64,000 nucleotides of DNA from Streptomyces sp. NBC_00376 (lineage in GTDB: Bacteria; Actinomycetota; Actinomycetes; Streptomycetales; Streptomycetaceae), in the NCBI RefSeq assembly GCF_036077095.1, contig NZ_CP107960.1, positions 4,774,001 to 4,838,000 of the forward strand, in the 5' to 3' direction. This document shows, one piece after another, positions 32,489 to 42,178 of the stretch. The notes under the pieces are model-generated. The model made no database searches, was not told where the DNA came from, and was given only the letters and a program-made list of their open reading frames with translations. The translations under genes and the position numbers were made by a program. Positions within the stretch are counted from its first letter, which is position 1. Each line of letters begins with the position of its first letter.

Positions 32489-33694
32489 TCACCAGGTGAC
32501 GGGCAGTTCGAGGGGATAGCGCCAGATCGACGTTCTGTTCCAGCGCACCTCCTCGGCCGGAGCCGCCAGTTTCAGTGCGGGGAAGCGCTTCAGCAGCGTC
32601 CCGATGGCGATCTGGAGCTCGGTGGCCGCGAGCGGGGCACCGAGGCAGTGGTGCCCGCCCCACCCGAAGGTCATGTGGGACGGCCCCTCGCGCTCCAGGT
32701 CCAGCTCGTCGGGGCGGTCGAACTTCCGGCCGTCGCGGTTGGCCGTCAGATAGGAGACGTGCACGATGTCCCCTTCCCGGATCCGTACGCCGCTCAGCTC
32801 CACGTCCTCCAGGGCGACCCGGGGGATGCCGACGCCCTTGCGGAAGGGGATGAAGCGCAGCAGCTCCTCGATGGCCTGCGGGAGCATCTCGGGGCGGTCG
32901 CGCACCATGGCGAGCTCGGCGGGCCTGGTGAGCAGCGTGTAGGCGATGTTCCCGATCTCGTACGTGGTGGTGTCCTGGCCGGTGATCAGCAGGACCATGG
33001 CCATGACGGCCAGTTCCTGGTCGTCGAGGAGCTCGTCCCCGTCGCGGGCGGTGGCCAGCGCGCTGATCAGGTCGTCGCCCGGGTTGGCGCGCCGTTCGGC
33101 GGTCAGCTCCTCGAAATAGGCGCGGAGCTCGGCCTTGGACCGGATCGCCGCTTCCTTGTTGTCGACGGTGGTGTCCATCATGGTCCGGGCGTGGGCGCGC
33201 AGTTGTGCCTGGTCGGCGTCCGGGATGTCGAGGACCTCGCAGATGGTGGTCAGGGGCAGCGGCGCGGCCAGATGCTCGAACAGGTCGGCCGGGGCGCCGT
33301 GTTCCTCCATGCGGTCCAGCAGCTCGTCGACCACATGCTGTGTGCGGACCCGCATGCGCTCCAGGTGACGGGGGGCGAAGCCCTTGGAGATCAGGCTGCG
33401 CAGGCGGCTGCTGCCCGGCGGGTCCATGACGTTGATCGCCTCGTCCTGGACGATCGGCTCGGGGGTCATGCGCGGGAAGTTCCGGCCGATGATGGCGCTG
33501 CGGCTGAAGCGCCGGTCGGTGGTCACCGTACGCACGTCGTCGTAGCCGGTGACGAGCCACGCATCGCCGTCGCCGTGCGGGAGACGGATGCGGGAGACGG
33601 GCTCTTCGGTCATCAAGTGCCTGAGCACCGGGTCGAATTCGAGGGCCTCGGCGTAGTCGAACGGGCAGTGCCGTGCGCCGGCTACTGGTTCCAT
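32489..33694 (-). CDS. cytochrome P450, CYP158-like (flaviolin-coupling type)
   Basis: A 401-residue soluble P450. The I-helix has ITGQDTTTYE (oxygen activation), the K-helix AIEELLR (ExxR), and the haem loop FGWGGHHCLG with the iron ligand Cys350. In S. coelicolor CYP158A2 and in S. griseus P450-mel, encoded beside rppA, such enzymes couple flaviolin or THN into dimers and polymers. The match in neighbourhood and overall sequence suggests the same role; the product cannot be read from the sequence. The ATG at 33694 has GGAG five bases upstream. It needs an external ferredoxin and reductase, which are not encoded nearby. Confidence 0.9.
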   Translation of the reverse strand: MEPVAGARHCPFDYAEALEFDPVLRHLMTEEPVSRIRLPHGDGDAWLVTGYDDVRTVTTDRRFSRSAIIGRNFPRMTPEPIVQDEAINVMDPPGSSRLRSLISKGFAPRHLERMRVRTQHVVDELLDRMEEHGAPADLFEHLAAPLPLTTICEVLDIPDADQAQLRAHARTMMDTTVDNKEAAIRSKAELRAYFEELTAERRANPGDDLISALATARDGDELLDDQELAVMAMVLLITGQDTTTYEIGNIAYTLLTRPAELAMVRDRPEMLPQAIEELLRFIPFRKGVGIPRVALEDVELSGVRIREGDIVHVSYLTANRDGRKFDRPDELDLEREGPSHMTFGWGGHHCLGAPLAATELQIAIGTLLKRFPALKLAAPAEEVRWNRTSIWRYPLELPVTW

Positions 33695-33903
33695 GCGGAG
33701 CTCCAGACGGGGATCTGACGGGTGGTCCACGCGATCGCGGGCTTGGACGGGACATGGGTGCCCGGTCGTCCGCCGGGCCACGCGCCGCTCCGGCCCGATT
33801 GGTCCATATGAAGAACGGATCGGACGGCGCCGGTCGCTGGACCGGCGCAATCCGGTCCGGCGACCGGCGGAAGGGCGGTGGCCGGTGGGTGCGCGGCCGG
33901 GGG

Positions 33904-34908
33904 TCAGCCGCCCGGTACGACGTCGGTGGCGTCCACCGCGGGGCGCAGCGCGCGGGCGAGCGCGACACCGTCGCCCACCGCCCAGAAGTGGGTGAAGAAC
34001 AGGCGGGGGTGCTCCGACAGATGGTGGTTGTGCAGTTCGACGAGCTTGATCCCGCCGCGCCGCAGCGCCTTCAGCACGTGCGGGACCTCGTCGGCGCGCA
34101 TGGCGCAGTCGCCGCTGAGCGCGGCCCGGCCGCCGCCCAGCGGCTGGAAGTTGAACGCGCTGGTCGACCCCAGGCCGGGCGGCAGGATCAGATGGCCGTC
34201 CGTGATGGTCTCGCGGCGGACGAAGAGGACCTTGTAGAGCCCGTCCTCGGTGGACCCCTTGGCGCCCAGCGCCGCCTCCATCCCGGCGATGTCCAGGTCG
34301 ACCGGGGCCGGCGGCTGCGGCCGCTCCGGGGGCGGGGTGCCGGTGCGGTCGAATCCGGCGCGCAGCCCGCGGGCCAGGGCCACCGCGTCGTGGCCGTGTC
34401 CGTGGACATGGGTCCACCAGAGGTCGGGGGTCTGGGCGAGCAGGTGCTTGTGGAGCGCGGTCTGCTCGATCCCGTTCGCCTGCCACGCGTCGGTCACGTG
34501 CTGGAGCTCGTCCTCGGTGACCACCACGTCGCCCATGACCATCGTGGAGCCGTCGGCGTAGCGGACGAAGGCCACGTGGGTGCCCAGTGCCAGTCCCGGT
34601 GTGACGACGACGCCGTCGGAGACCACCAGGAGATCCCGCCGGGGGAAGCCCGTGTGGTACGTCGTGTCGCGCAGCATGTTGCCGCTCCGGCCCAGTGCCT
34701 TCGCCACGTCCTCCCAGTCGTCCAGGGCGGTCGGTACCGGCCTGATCCGCCTTCCGTGCCCCGGCCCGGTCATTCCGGCGGGCAGGGCGCGGGCCACGCC
34801 GGGGCTCGCCGCGGTCAGTACCGGCGCGAGCGCGGCGGCTGCCAGCAGGCGCCGCCGTGACGTGATGGCCCGTGGGTCCAGGCCCTGCCGTCGGTCTCCG
34901 GTCATCAT
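33904..34908 (-). CDS. Tat-exported protein with two DUF1259 domains
   Basis: A 334-residue protein. The start at 34908 has GGAGG seven bases upstream. A twin-arginine signal (SRRRLLAAAALAPVLTA, cleavage near ARA) is followed by two homologous DUF1259 repeats (about 60-175 and 190-320) with matching motifs: LHKHLLAQTPDLWWTHVHGHG in the first and LHNHHLSEHPRLFFTHFWAVG in the second. The His-rich motifs could bind metal. Export through Tat suggests a folded or cofactor-bearing protein outside the membrane. It is first in the row that leads to the P450 and rppA, but a 209-bp gap follows, so co-transcription is not certain. Function in pigment formation is speculation. Confidence 0.78.
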   Translation of the reverse strand: MMTGDRRQGLDPRAITSRRRLLAAAALAPVLTAASPGVARALPAGMTGPGHGRRIRPVPTALDDWEDVAKALGRSGNMLRDTTYHTGFPRRDLLVVSDGVVVTPGLALGTHVAFVRYADGSTMVMGDVVVTEDELQHVTDAWQANGIEQTALHKHLLAQTPDLWWTHVHGHGHDAVALARGLRAGFDRTGTPPPERPQPPAPVDLDIAGMEAALGAKGSTEDGLYKVLFVRRETITDGHLILPPGLGSTSAFNFQPLGGGRAALSGDCAMRADEVPHVLKALRRGGIKLVELHNHHLSEHPRLFFTHFWAVGDGVALARALRPAVDATDVVPGG

Positions 34909-35114
34909 CCGATCGCCTCCATCGGTCGCTTTCATGGCGAGATGAAAGCATGCGAAATCATGACGAAAGGATGAAAGCGGATACATCGTCAGCGGGTGGG
35001 GCTGGATGGACTAAACGCGGTGTCCGGCCGGGCCCGGTGGGGGCGGCCGGACAGCACGAGCGCACCGCGCCTCGGCCCGTCCCCGGCGAGCGTCGCCGCA
35101 CCGCCCCCACCGCC

Positions 35115-37271
35115 TCAGCCCGTCCTCGTCGAGCGTCGCCGCACCGCCCCCGGCAGCAGCGCCGCCCCCACCGCGACCAGCGCGCACGCCCCCGCCGCCC
35201 CGCCCATCAGCGCCCACGGCACCGACACCACGACCGGCGCCGACACCGAGGCCAGCGCGGCGGCCAGGCCCGCCAGGTGCACCCCGGCCACGGCCAGGCC
35301 GAGCAGCGCCCCGAGCCCGACCGCGAACACGGTCTCCCCGGCCACCACCGCGAGGACCCGCGGCCGGGTGGCGCCGGCCAGCCGGAGCGCGTCCAGCTCC
35401 GAGGACCGTACGGACCCCGCCATCAGCATGGTGTTGGCCAGCGCGATCAGGGTGTAGACCAGCGCGATCCCCAGGATCACGACCAGACCGGTCCGGGTCT
35501 GCGGACCGGCGCCCGGGTACGTCGCCTCCAGCCACTGCTCCGTGGGCCGCACCGTGCCGCCGGTCCCGCGCAACCGCGCCTCGACGAGAGCCCGGTCGGC
35601 GCCCGGCGAGAGACGTACCTCGATCCGGTCCACGGCCGCCGCCGGGGCGTTCGCCCTGGTCACATAGGCGCCGTTGTTCCCCGTGCCGAGGGCCAGCACC
35701 GCCGCGATCCGCAAGGAGGCGGGACGCCCGTCGCCGAGCCACACCCGTACCGTCGAGCCCACCGTGTGCTGGGCCCACTCCTCGTTCACCACGATCGAGC
35801 CGTCGTCCAGGTCCGCGACGTCGCCCGCCACCACCGGCAGCCGCCCGACCCGGGCCAGCGCCTTCGCGTCGTCCACCGCGCGGGCCTCGGAGGCGACGAG
35901 GGCGGTGCCCTCCTCGCGTACGTAGACGGCGGTCGGGGCGGAGGCGGACAGCGTGGCGCCGGGCACCGGACGGGGCCTCAACTCCTCGCCCGTCACGACC
36001 AGATCGGCCCCGGTGCGCTCGCGCGCCTCCGCCGCCTTCGCCGCCGGACCCGTCATCGCGGAGCCGGCCACCGCACCCGCCAGCGCCACGGTGATCAGCA
36101 CCGGAGCGGCCACCGCCGCCGTACGCCGAAGTGCCGCCGAGGTGTTCGCGTTCACCAGCATCCCGGTCGCCCCCGGCAGCCGGACCAGCCGGGCCAACGG
36201 GCGTACGAGCAGCGGCGAGAGCAGGGCGACGGCCGTGATCAGGACCATCGGCTGCGTGATGTACGTCTTCCGCTTCAGCATCGCGGACGGGTCGGTGGCA
36301 AGGGTCCGCGTCATCAGGAACGCGGCGCCCGCGAGCAGGGCGAAGCCCAGGAACCGGCGGACCGGCGGGAGCACCCCCGTATCGACATCGGCCTCGCGCA
36401 GCGCCTCGGCGGGGCCGGTCCGGCCCGCCCGCCGCGAGGCGGCCCAGACCCCGGCGAGGGACACCGCCTGCCCGGTCCAGAAGGCGGCGTGCAGCGGCCA
36501 GGCGGCCGGACGGATGACGAACCAGGGCGGCGCCATCCCCTCGTCGACGAGCAGCCCGGCGAGCAGCGGCGCGCCCAGACCGCCCAGCACACACCCGGCG
36601 GCGGAGGCCAGGGAGCCGACCACGGCGGCCTCCGTCAGCAGCAGCCGCCGCAGCTGGGCCGGCGTGGCGCCCGCCGTGCGCAGCAGCCCGAACTCGCGCC
36701 GGCGCAGCGCCACCGCGAAGGCGAACGTCGACGCGACGACGAACACCGAGACGAAGGCGGTGAGGCCGCCCGCGGTGCCGAGCAGCACGTTCGCGGTCAG
36801 CAGCCCCTCGGCGTCCCGCTCGGTGGCCGGGTCGGCCCGGCGGCGGTCGTCCCCGGTGAGGACCAGGGCGCGGTCGCCGACCACCCGGCGCACCTCGGCG
36901 ACGGGAGCGTCCACCCCCACGGCGTCGGGTTCGTGCCGGTCGCGTACGGCGTCCTTCCCGTCGTCCCGGGTCACCGGGCCGAGCGCCCGGAGCTCGCGCA
37001 GGAGTTCGGTATCCACAGGGTGTGGATGGGCGAGCTTCCGGCTCGCCCCGGCCGTGGACGGCCCGCGCCGCACCGGCACGGTCAGGGTGTCGTTGCCCAT
37101 CACCACCACCGGCGAGGCGAAGCGCTGAGGTGCCCGGTCCGGGGCGCCGACGGTCGAGGCGAGACCGAGACCCATGGCCGCGATCAGCCCCACGCCCAGC
37201 GCGAGCGCGACGAAGGTGCCGGTCAGCGCGGTCCAGCGGGTGCGCAGGGAGGCCAGGGCGACGGTCAGCAC
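35115..37271 (-). CDS. ABC transporter permease, FtsX/MacB type
   Basis: A 718-residue membrane protein with an N-terminal helix (LTGTFVALALGVGLIAAMGLGLA), an outer domain, and two FtsX-type four-helix permease units: around 240-400 (GGLTAFVSVFVVASTFAFAVALRRREFGLLRTAGATPAQLRRLLLTEA motif region) and at the C-terminus (LIALANTMLMAGSVRSSELDALRLAGATRPRVLAVVAGETVFAVG). The 'RxxExxxLRxxGA' signature in each unit contacts the ATPase. Its GTG start overlaps the ATPase stop by seven bases, so both are co-translated. Such exporters often move lipids, peptides or antibiotics, or work mechanically on the envelope. The substrate is unknown. Confidence 0.9.
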   Translation of the reverse strand: MLTVALASLRTRWTALTGTFVALALGVGLIAAMGLGLASTVGAPDRAPQRFASPVVVMGNDTLTVPVRRGPSTAGASRKLAHPHPVDTELLRELRALGPVTRDDGKDAVRDRHEPDAVGVDAPVAEVRRVVGDRALVLTGDDRRRADPATERDAEGLLTANVLLGTAGGLTAFVSVFVVASTFAFAVALRRREFGLLRTAGATPAQLRRLLLTEAAVVGSLASAAGCVLGGLGAPLLAGLLVDEGMAPPWFVIRPAAWPLHAAFWTGQAVSLAGVWAASRRAGRTGPAEALREADVDTGVLPPVRRFLGFALLAGAAFLMTRTLATDPSAMLKRKTYITQPMVLITAVALLSPLLVRPLARLVRLPGATGMLVNANTSAALRRTAAVAAPVLITVALAGAVAGSAMTGPAAKAAEARERTGADLVVTGEELRPRPVPGATLSASAPTAVYVREEGTALVASEARAVDDAKALARVGRLPVVAGDVADLDDGSIVVNEEWAQHTVGSTVRVWLGDGRPASLRIAAVLALGTGNNGAYVTRANAPAAAVDRIEVRLSPGADRALVEARLRGTGGTVRPTEQWLEATYPGAGPQTRTGLVVILGIALVYTLIALANTMLMAGSVRSSELDALRLAGATRPRVLAVVAGETVFAVGLGALLGLAVAGVHLAGLAAALASVSAPVVVSVPWALMGGAAGACALVAVGAALLPGAVRRRSTRTG

Positions 37272-38074
37272 GACGCCTCCCGGACGTGAGCCGCGACGGC
37301 CCCTCCACCGGCGGTGCGGCGCCCCGCAGCCATCCAGGCCGCGATCCGCCCGGCGTCGAGTCCGGTCAGATCGTCCGCCACCCGTCCGTCGACCAGGAAG
37401 ACCACCCGGTCCGCGTACGCCGCGGCCACCGGGTCATGGGTGACCATCACGATCGTCTGCCCCTCCAGGTCCACCAGTTCCCGCAGCATCCCCATCACCT
37501 CCTGGCTCGTCGCGGTGTCCAGCGCGCCGGTCGGCTCGTCGCCGAAGAGCACCGCGGGCCGGGTGATCAGGGCCCGTGCCAGGGCCACCCGCTGCTGCTG
37601 CCCGCCGGACAGCTCGGCGGGCCGGTGCCCCGCCCGGTCCGCGAGACCGACCCGGGCCAGGGCGTCCCGTACCTCGGTACGGGACGGGCGGCGGCCCGCG
37701 AGCCGCAGCGGCAGCGCGACGTTCTGGGCGGCGGTCAGCGAGGGGATCAGGTTGAACGCCTGGAAGACGAAGCCGATCCGGTCCCGGCGCAGCAGCGTCA
37801 GCCGGCGCTCGCTCAGCCCGGTCAGCTCCACCCCGCCCACCTCGACGGTGCCGGACGTCGGCCGGTCGAGCCCGGCCGCGCAGTGCAGCAGCGTGGACTT
37901 GCCGGAACCGGACGGGCCCATGACGGCGGTGAAGGTGCCGGTGCGGACGGTGAGGTCGATGGAGCCGAGGGCCTCGACCTCACCGTAGGCGCGGCGCACG
38001 GAGCGGAGCCGTACCGCGTCGGCGGCGCTCGCACCCGTCCTCGCGGGGGCGGCGGTTGCTCGGGAGGAAGTCAT
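37265..38074 (-). CDS. ABC transporter ATP-binding protein, LolD/MacB type
   Basis: A 269-residue ATPase that powers the downstream FtsX-type permease. It has Walker A GPSGSGKST (near 62-70), the Q-loop in FVFQAFNLIPSL, signature LSGGQQQRVALARAL, Walker B VLFGDEPTGALD and the H-switch VMVTHD. The 'QAFNLIPSL' segment is characteristic of the LolD/MacB subfamily. It is the first gene of a two-gene operon, divergent from the DUF2786 gene. The ATG at 38074 lacks a strong ribosome binding site. Confidence 0.93.
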   Translation of the reverse strand: MTSSRATAAPARTGASAADAVRLRSVRRAYGEVEALGSIDLTVRTGTFTAVMGPSGSGKSTLLHCAAGLDRPTSGTVEVGGVELTGLSERRLTLLRRDRIGFVFQAFNLIPSLTAAQNVALPLRLAGRRPSRTEVRDALARVGLADRAGHRPAELSGGQQQRVALARALITRPAVLFGDEPTGALDTATSQEVMGMLRELVDLEGQTIVMVTHDPVAAAYADRVVFLVDGRVADDLTGLDAGRIAAWMAAGRRTAGGGAVAAHVREASC

Positions 38075-38167
38075 ACGCCGATCGAACCGTTTCCGCGCCC
38101 CGCGATCACGACCACCAGAGCCCGTCCACGGGGTAGGGCCAGCCATACCCCGCCGCACCGCCCTGCC

Positions 38168-38173
38168 TACCCT
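38168..38173 (+). promoter_or_regulatory. -10 box of a leaderless DUF2786 promoter
   Basis: TACCCT lies exactly six bases before the ATG at 38180, without a Shine-Dalgarno sequence. No convincing -35 is seen. Confidence 0.45.
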
Positions 38174-38179
38174 GACCTC

Positions 38180-39370
38180 ATGGAACCGGTGACCGACCAG
38201 GCATTCGCGGCAGCCCTCTACTCGGACGGCGACGCCGGTCTCGACGCCGGCGCCTCCCTCCTCGCCGCCGATCCGACGGCCGACGCGGAACTGTTCCGGC
38301 GCGGCGAGGAGTTCGTCCGCCGGGCCTGGGAGCGCGGCTGGCAGCCCGCCGATGTCGTACGCCTGGTCCGCCGCGACCTCGACGAGACGGCGGCCTGCCT
38401 CGCCGCCGGGCTGATCGTCTCGGAGACCGCGCGGTACGAGCGGCTGCCGCCGCGCTGGCGTGCCCAGCTCGACGGGCTCCCGGACGCCCCGCCCCGTAAC
38501 CGTCCGGACCGCTTCTCCTACGCGTCCGCCGTCCTCGGCCTGTACCGGCTGCTGCTGCGGCTCCCCGCGATCGAACCGGTCGGGCCCCCACCCGGCACCG
38601 CCCCGCACGGGCTCCACCTGCCGCCGGCGCACGACGAACCCCGGATGCTGACCCGGATACGCGCCCTGCTCGCCAAGGCGGAGGCGACCGGCTTTCCCGA
38701 GGAGGCGGAGGCCCTCACCACCAAGGCGCAGGAGCTGATGGCCCGCCACTCCATCGACGAGGCCCTGCTCGCCGCCCGTACGCACAGCAAGGAGGCGCCT
38801 GGGGCGTGCCGGATCGGGGTCGACGCGCCGTACGAGACGGCGAAGGCGATCCTGCTCGACGCGGTCGCCGCCGCGAATCGCTGCCGTGCGGTGTGGAACA
38901 GCGACCTCGGCTTCTCCACGGTGGTCGGCTTCGAACCGGACCTGGACGCCGTGGAACTGCTGTACACCTCGCTACTGGTCCAGGGCACGGTGGCGATGAC
39001 GAAGGCGGAGGCGGGCCAGCGGGCCGGGGGGCGCAAGCGGACCAAGACGTTCCGGCAGTCCTTCCTGATGGCGTACGCCCAGCGGCTGGGCAGCAGGCTC
39101 GCCTCCGACACCGCCCGGGTCACCGCCGCCGCCGAGGCCGGGACCGGGGCCGGACCGGCGGAGGCCGGCGACCCGGATCTCCTCCCGGTCCTCGCCGCCC
39201 GCGACATGGCCGTCACGGACACCGCCGAGCGGATGTTCCCCGAGACCACGACCACCCGGGTCCGGGGCGCCACCGACCTGGACGGATGGACCCATGGCAC
39301 GGCCGCGGCGGACCGGGCACGGATGGGCGGCAACGGCCCGGAGCTCCGTGGTGGACGCGGGAGGCGGTAG
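38180..39370 (+). CDS. DUF2786 domain protein
   Basis: A 396-residue soluble protein. The DUF2786 core is at about 155-195 (PRMLTRIRALLAKAEATGFPEEAEALTTKAQELMARHSID), followed by a second conserved segment (FSTVVGFEPDLDAVELLYTSLLVQ and [20 protein letters not shown]) resembling the SprT-like DUF7168 tail of the family. Function is not known to me; related proteins occur in phages and bacteria. The 125 bp after it and before the FUSC gene contain no gene. Confidence 0.85.
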   Translation: MEPVTDQAFAAALYSDGDAGLDAGASLLAADPTADAELFRRGEEFVRRAWERGWQPADVVRLVRRDLDETAACLAAGLIVSETARYERLPPRWRAQLDGLPDAPPRNRPDRFSYASAVLGLYRLLLRLPAIEPVGPPPGTAPHGLHLPPAHDEPRMLTRIRALLAKAEATGFPEEAEALTTKAQELMARHSIDEALLAARTHSKEAPGACRIGVDAPYETAKAILLDAVAAANRCRAVWNSDLGFSTVVGFEPDLDAVELLYTSLLVQGTVAMTKAEAGQRAGGRKRTKTFRQSFLMAYAQRLGSRLASDTARVTAAAEAGTGAGPAEAGDPDLLPVLAARDMAVTDTAERMFPETTTTRVRGATDLDGWTHGTAAADRARMGGNGPELRGGRGRR

Positions 39371-39495
39371 GCGGCGCCGCCCCGACGAACGTCGGCAGAG
39401 GGGCAGGCAGTGCCGCCCCGGCGATCGCAGGCGGAGGCAGGGACCGCCCCCACGATCAGATTCCGGGGCAACTCGGGCTAAACGCTAATTCCGGT

Positions 39496-39501
39496 TAGGC
39501 T
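39496..39501 (+). promoter_or_regulatory. -10 box of a leaderless FUSC-gene promoter
   Basis: TAGGCT lies exactly six bases before the ATG at 39508, the same sequence and spacing as before tmk. No Shine-Dalgarno sequence is present. Confidence 0.55.
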
Positions 39502-39507
39502 CTGGGC

Positions 39508-41673
39508 ATGAGCTGGCTCCGGGCGCTGAAGGAGACCGCCCGCTCGGGGCTGTCGATCGAGCGGCGGCGTCTCGAACCGCTCATCGCGATCCGGGGCGCG
39601 GCCGGTCTCGCCCTCGTCATCGGGATCAGCCTCGCGTTCTTCGGGCCGGTCGTCGCCGCGAGCTCCGCGTTCGGCGCGTTCCAGGCGGCCATCGCCACCT
39701 TCCAGCGCAGCTGGCGTCCCCGGCCCGTCCTCGCCCTGGTCTCCGGGGCGAGCCTCGCCGTGTCGACGTTCCTCGGCTATCTCACCGGCTCCCGGCTCGT
39801 GCTGTTCCTCGCCCTGCTGGTGCTCTGGACCTTCGTCGCGGGCCTGGCCTGGGCGGCGGGCCCGACCGCCGGCATCATCGCGGCGTCGAACGTGGCGATC
39901 ATGCTGGTCACGGTCACCCTGCCCACCTCCGTCGCCAACTCGGCCGTGCATGCCGTGATGATCCTGTTCGGCGGGATCGTGCAGGCGGCGCTGATCGTCC
40001 TGTTCCCGGTACGCAGATGGGGCGCCCAGCGCGACGCCCTCGCCGACGCGCTGGCCGCCGAGGCCGACTACGCCCGCCGGCTGCGCCACGACCCGCTCGC
40101 CCCGTTCGACCCGGTGCCGTTGATGACGGCCCGCAAGGCGGCCGCGGTCACCCCGCGCCAGGCCCGCCGCCGGCCGCCCGAGCTGCGGGGCTCCCGAGGG
40201 GTCGCCGAACGGATCAGGCCGGTGCTCGCCTCGCTCGCCGACCCGTCCCTGGGGGTGCCGTCCGAGGGACCGGAACGGGAGCGCGTCCGCGAGCTGCTCG
40301 CCGCCGCCGGATCGGTGCTCGACTCGGCGGCCCGCGCGATCCGCCACGGCAACCCGGTCGAGCTCGCCCCGTCCGCCGTCGCCGCGCTGAAGACCCCGGA
40401 CACCGGAACGCTCCTCACCGGCCCACCGCTCCGCGCCGCCGACCGGCTCGGCGCACTGCTCTCCGACGTCATCGAAACAGCCGAGGGCGAGGGCACGAAG
40501 GAGCAGGAAGCCAAGGCCGAGGCGGCCGCCGAGGCCATCGAGGCACCCGCGGACGGGACCCCCGCCGCCCCGCACCGCCGCCGCCCCACCCTGCTCCGGC
40601 TGGTCCCCGTCGTGCTGGCGGCGATGCGCGCGGAGCTGCGCCCGGGTTCACCGATCCTGAGGCACGCCGTCCGGGTCTCCGTCGTCGCGGCCGGCGGCTA
40701 TCTCATCGGCACCGTGCTGCCGTTCGGCCACGGCTACTGGGCGCCGATGGCCGCCGTCATGGTCATGCGGCCGGAGTTCTCCCAGACGTACGCGCGGTCC
40801 GTGGCCCGGTTCGGCGGCACGATCGTCGGCGTCTCGCTCGCCACCGCGATCGTGCAGACCGCCCACCCCGGGGTGACCACGGCCGCGGCGCTCTCCGTGC
40901 TCTGCGCCCTGCTGATGTACCTGCTGATGGGCACGGGGTATGTGGTCGGCCAGGCCTGCGTCTCGGCGTACGTCGTCTTCCTGCTCGGCATGGCGGGCGA
41001 CAACTGGTCGCAGACCGTGCTCGAACGCGTCGTCCTCACCCTCGCGGGCGGCCTCCTCGCGATGGCCTCGTACGCCCTCTACCCGGCCTGGGAGACCCCG
41101 CGGCTCCGCGGCAGGCTCGGTGACTGGCTGAAGGCGGACGGGCGGTACGCGGCCTCGGTCGTCGACCAGTACGCCGAACCGGCCGAGCGCGGCCACGACG
41201 ACGTGCGATCCGCACTGCTCGACACCCGTGAGGCCCGGGTCGCCTGGCAGGAGGCGCTGGCCGCCGCCCAGCACGAACCGGTGCGCAACCGCGGCCTCTC
41301 GCGCTCCGCCGCCGACGACACCCAGCACGCGCTCGCCCAGCTGGGCCGGGCCGCGATGCTGCTGGAGGCCCACCTCCCGGGTGGCGGAGCCGCCCCCGTA
41401 CCGGACGCGGCACACCTGGCTGAGGCGCTGCGCCAGGCCACCGAACAGGGGGCGAAGGCGGTGCGGGAGCGGCGGGTGCCGGACTGGTCCGAGGTACGCG
41501 AGGCGCTGGCGGAGTGGGACGCGCGGCAGCGCACGGACGAGGGCGAGGCGGACCCCTTCGTGCGGGAAGGGGCTCACCTGCTCCTCGAAGCCCTGGAGGA
41601 TTTCTCCCGGGGGCTGGACGGAAGGTCCGAATCCGGGACGAAGCAGAAATCGCCTGGAGGCAAGGCGGATTGA
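39508..41673 (+). CDS. FUSC-family membrane protein (aromatic acid/fusaric acid exporter type)
   Basis: A 721-residue inner-membrane protein with two membrane blocks, about 25-165 and 380-525, and soluble helical segments after each. The second block has the family motif GHGYWAPMAAVMVMRPEFSQTYARSVARFGGTIVGV. Related proteins (AaeB, FusC, YccS) export weak aromatic acids or lie near such transport systems. It stands alone and is convergent with a lipoprotein gene 16 bp away. Substrate is unknown. Confidence 0.88.
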   Translation: MSWLRALKETARSGLSIERRRLEPLIAIRGAAGLALVIGISLAFFGPVVAASSAFGAFQAAIATFQRSWRPRPVLALVSGASLAVSTFLGYLTGSRLVLFLALLVLWTFVAGLAWAAGPTAGIIAASNVAIMLVTVTLPTSVANSAVHAVMILFGGIVQAALIVLFPVRRWGAQRDALADALAAEADYARRLRHDPLAPFDPVPLMTARKAAAVTPRQARRRPPELRGSRGVAERIRPVLASLADPSLGVPSEGPERERVRELLAAAGSVLDSAARAIRHGNPVELAPSAVAALKTPDTGTLLTGPPLRAADRLGALLSDVIETAEGEGTKEQEAKAEAAAEAIEAPADGTPAAPHRRRPTLLRLVPVVLAAMRAELRPGSPILRHAVRVSVVAAGGYLIGTVLPFGHGYWAPMAAVMVMRPEFSQTYARSVARFGGTIVGVSLATAIVQTAHPGVTTAAALSVLCALLMYLLMGTGYVVGQACVSAYVVFLLGMAGDNWSQTVLERVVLTLAGGLLAMASYALYPAWETPRLRGRLGDWLKADGRYAASVVDQYAEPAERGHDDVRSALLDTREARVAWQEALAAAQHEPVRNRGLSRSAADDTQHALAQLGRAAMLLEAHLPGGGAAPVPDAAHLAEALRQATEQGAKAVRERRVPDWSEVREALAEWDARQRTDEGEADPFVREGAHLLLEALEDFSRGLDGRSESGTKQKSPGGKAD

Positions 41674-41689
41674 GGCCGGGCGGCGGCCG

Positions 41690-42178
41690 TCAGGGGGCAG
41701 TGGTCGGCAGGTCGGCCAGGTCCGGCAGGCCGGACGGCAGGGCACCCGGGTCGGTCTTGGCCAGAGTGTCCTTGACCCCGCTGTCCCAGGAAACCACGAC
41801 GGTCTTGCCGTCGTTGGAGTCGACGGACCCCGAGGTGCGGTCGTCGCCGCTGTCGACGCACTTCAGCGTGAGCGTCACCTTGCCCGCGCCCTGCGCGGTG
41901 CCCGTGCAGGCATGCTGTTCGGTGACGAGCACGGCCTTCCCCGACGCCACCGACAGGACGACCGCCTTGCCGTCGGTCTTTCCGGCCCAACCGCCTTCCA
42001 GCGCAGCGGCGTCGGTCCCGGACCCGCTGGTTTCGTCGGCCTGGCGGCCGGGCTGGTCCGAGGCGGTGGAGCCGCCCCGTTCGTCGCTCTTTTCGCTGTC
42101 GCTGCTGCAGCTGGTCAGTGCCGCGGTGCAGAGGATTCCGGCGGCGATCGCCGCGCCGGTCCGTACGGCTCCGTGCAT
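41690..42178 (-). CDS. small secreted lipoprotein, unknown function
   Basis: A 162-residue protein with a lipoprotein signal (GAAIAAGILCTAALTSCSSD; lipobox LTSC), a Ser/Gly/Asp-rich linker and a compact domain of about 95 residues (ALEGGWAGKTDGKAVVLSV...CTGTAQGAGKVTLTLKCVDSG) with a probable disulphide between its two cysteines. The ATG at 42178 follows GGGGGA at 8 bases. I recognise no named family. The 265-bp upstream region is shared with the divergent DUF397 gene and carries the 30-bp element at 42339-42368. Confidence 0.78.
   Translation of the reverse strand: MHGAVRTGAAIAAGILCTAALTSCSSDSEKSDERGGSTASDQPGRQADETSGSGTDAAALEGGWAGKTDGKAVVLSVASGKAVLVTEQHACTGTAQGAGKVTLTLKCVDSGDDRTSGSVDSNDGKTVVVSWDSGVKDTLAKTDPGALPSGLPDLADLPTTAP

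Noticed and set aside
30898..34908. A larger polyketide or antibiotic gene cluster around rppA
   Set aside because: No carrier proteins, further ketosynthases, NRPS modules or dedicated transport genes occur near it; the FtsX-type ABC genes at 35115 are separated by a gap and have no clear link.
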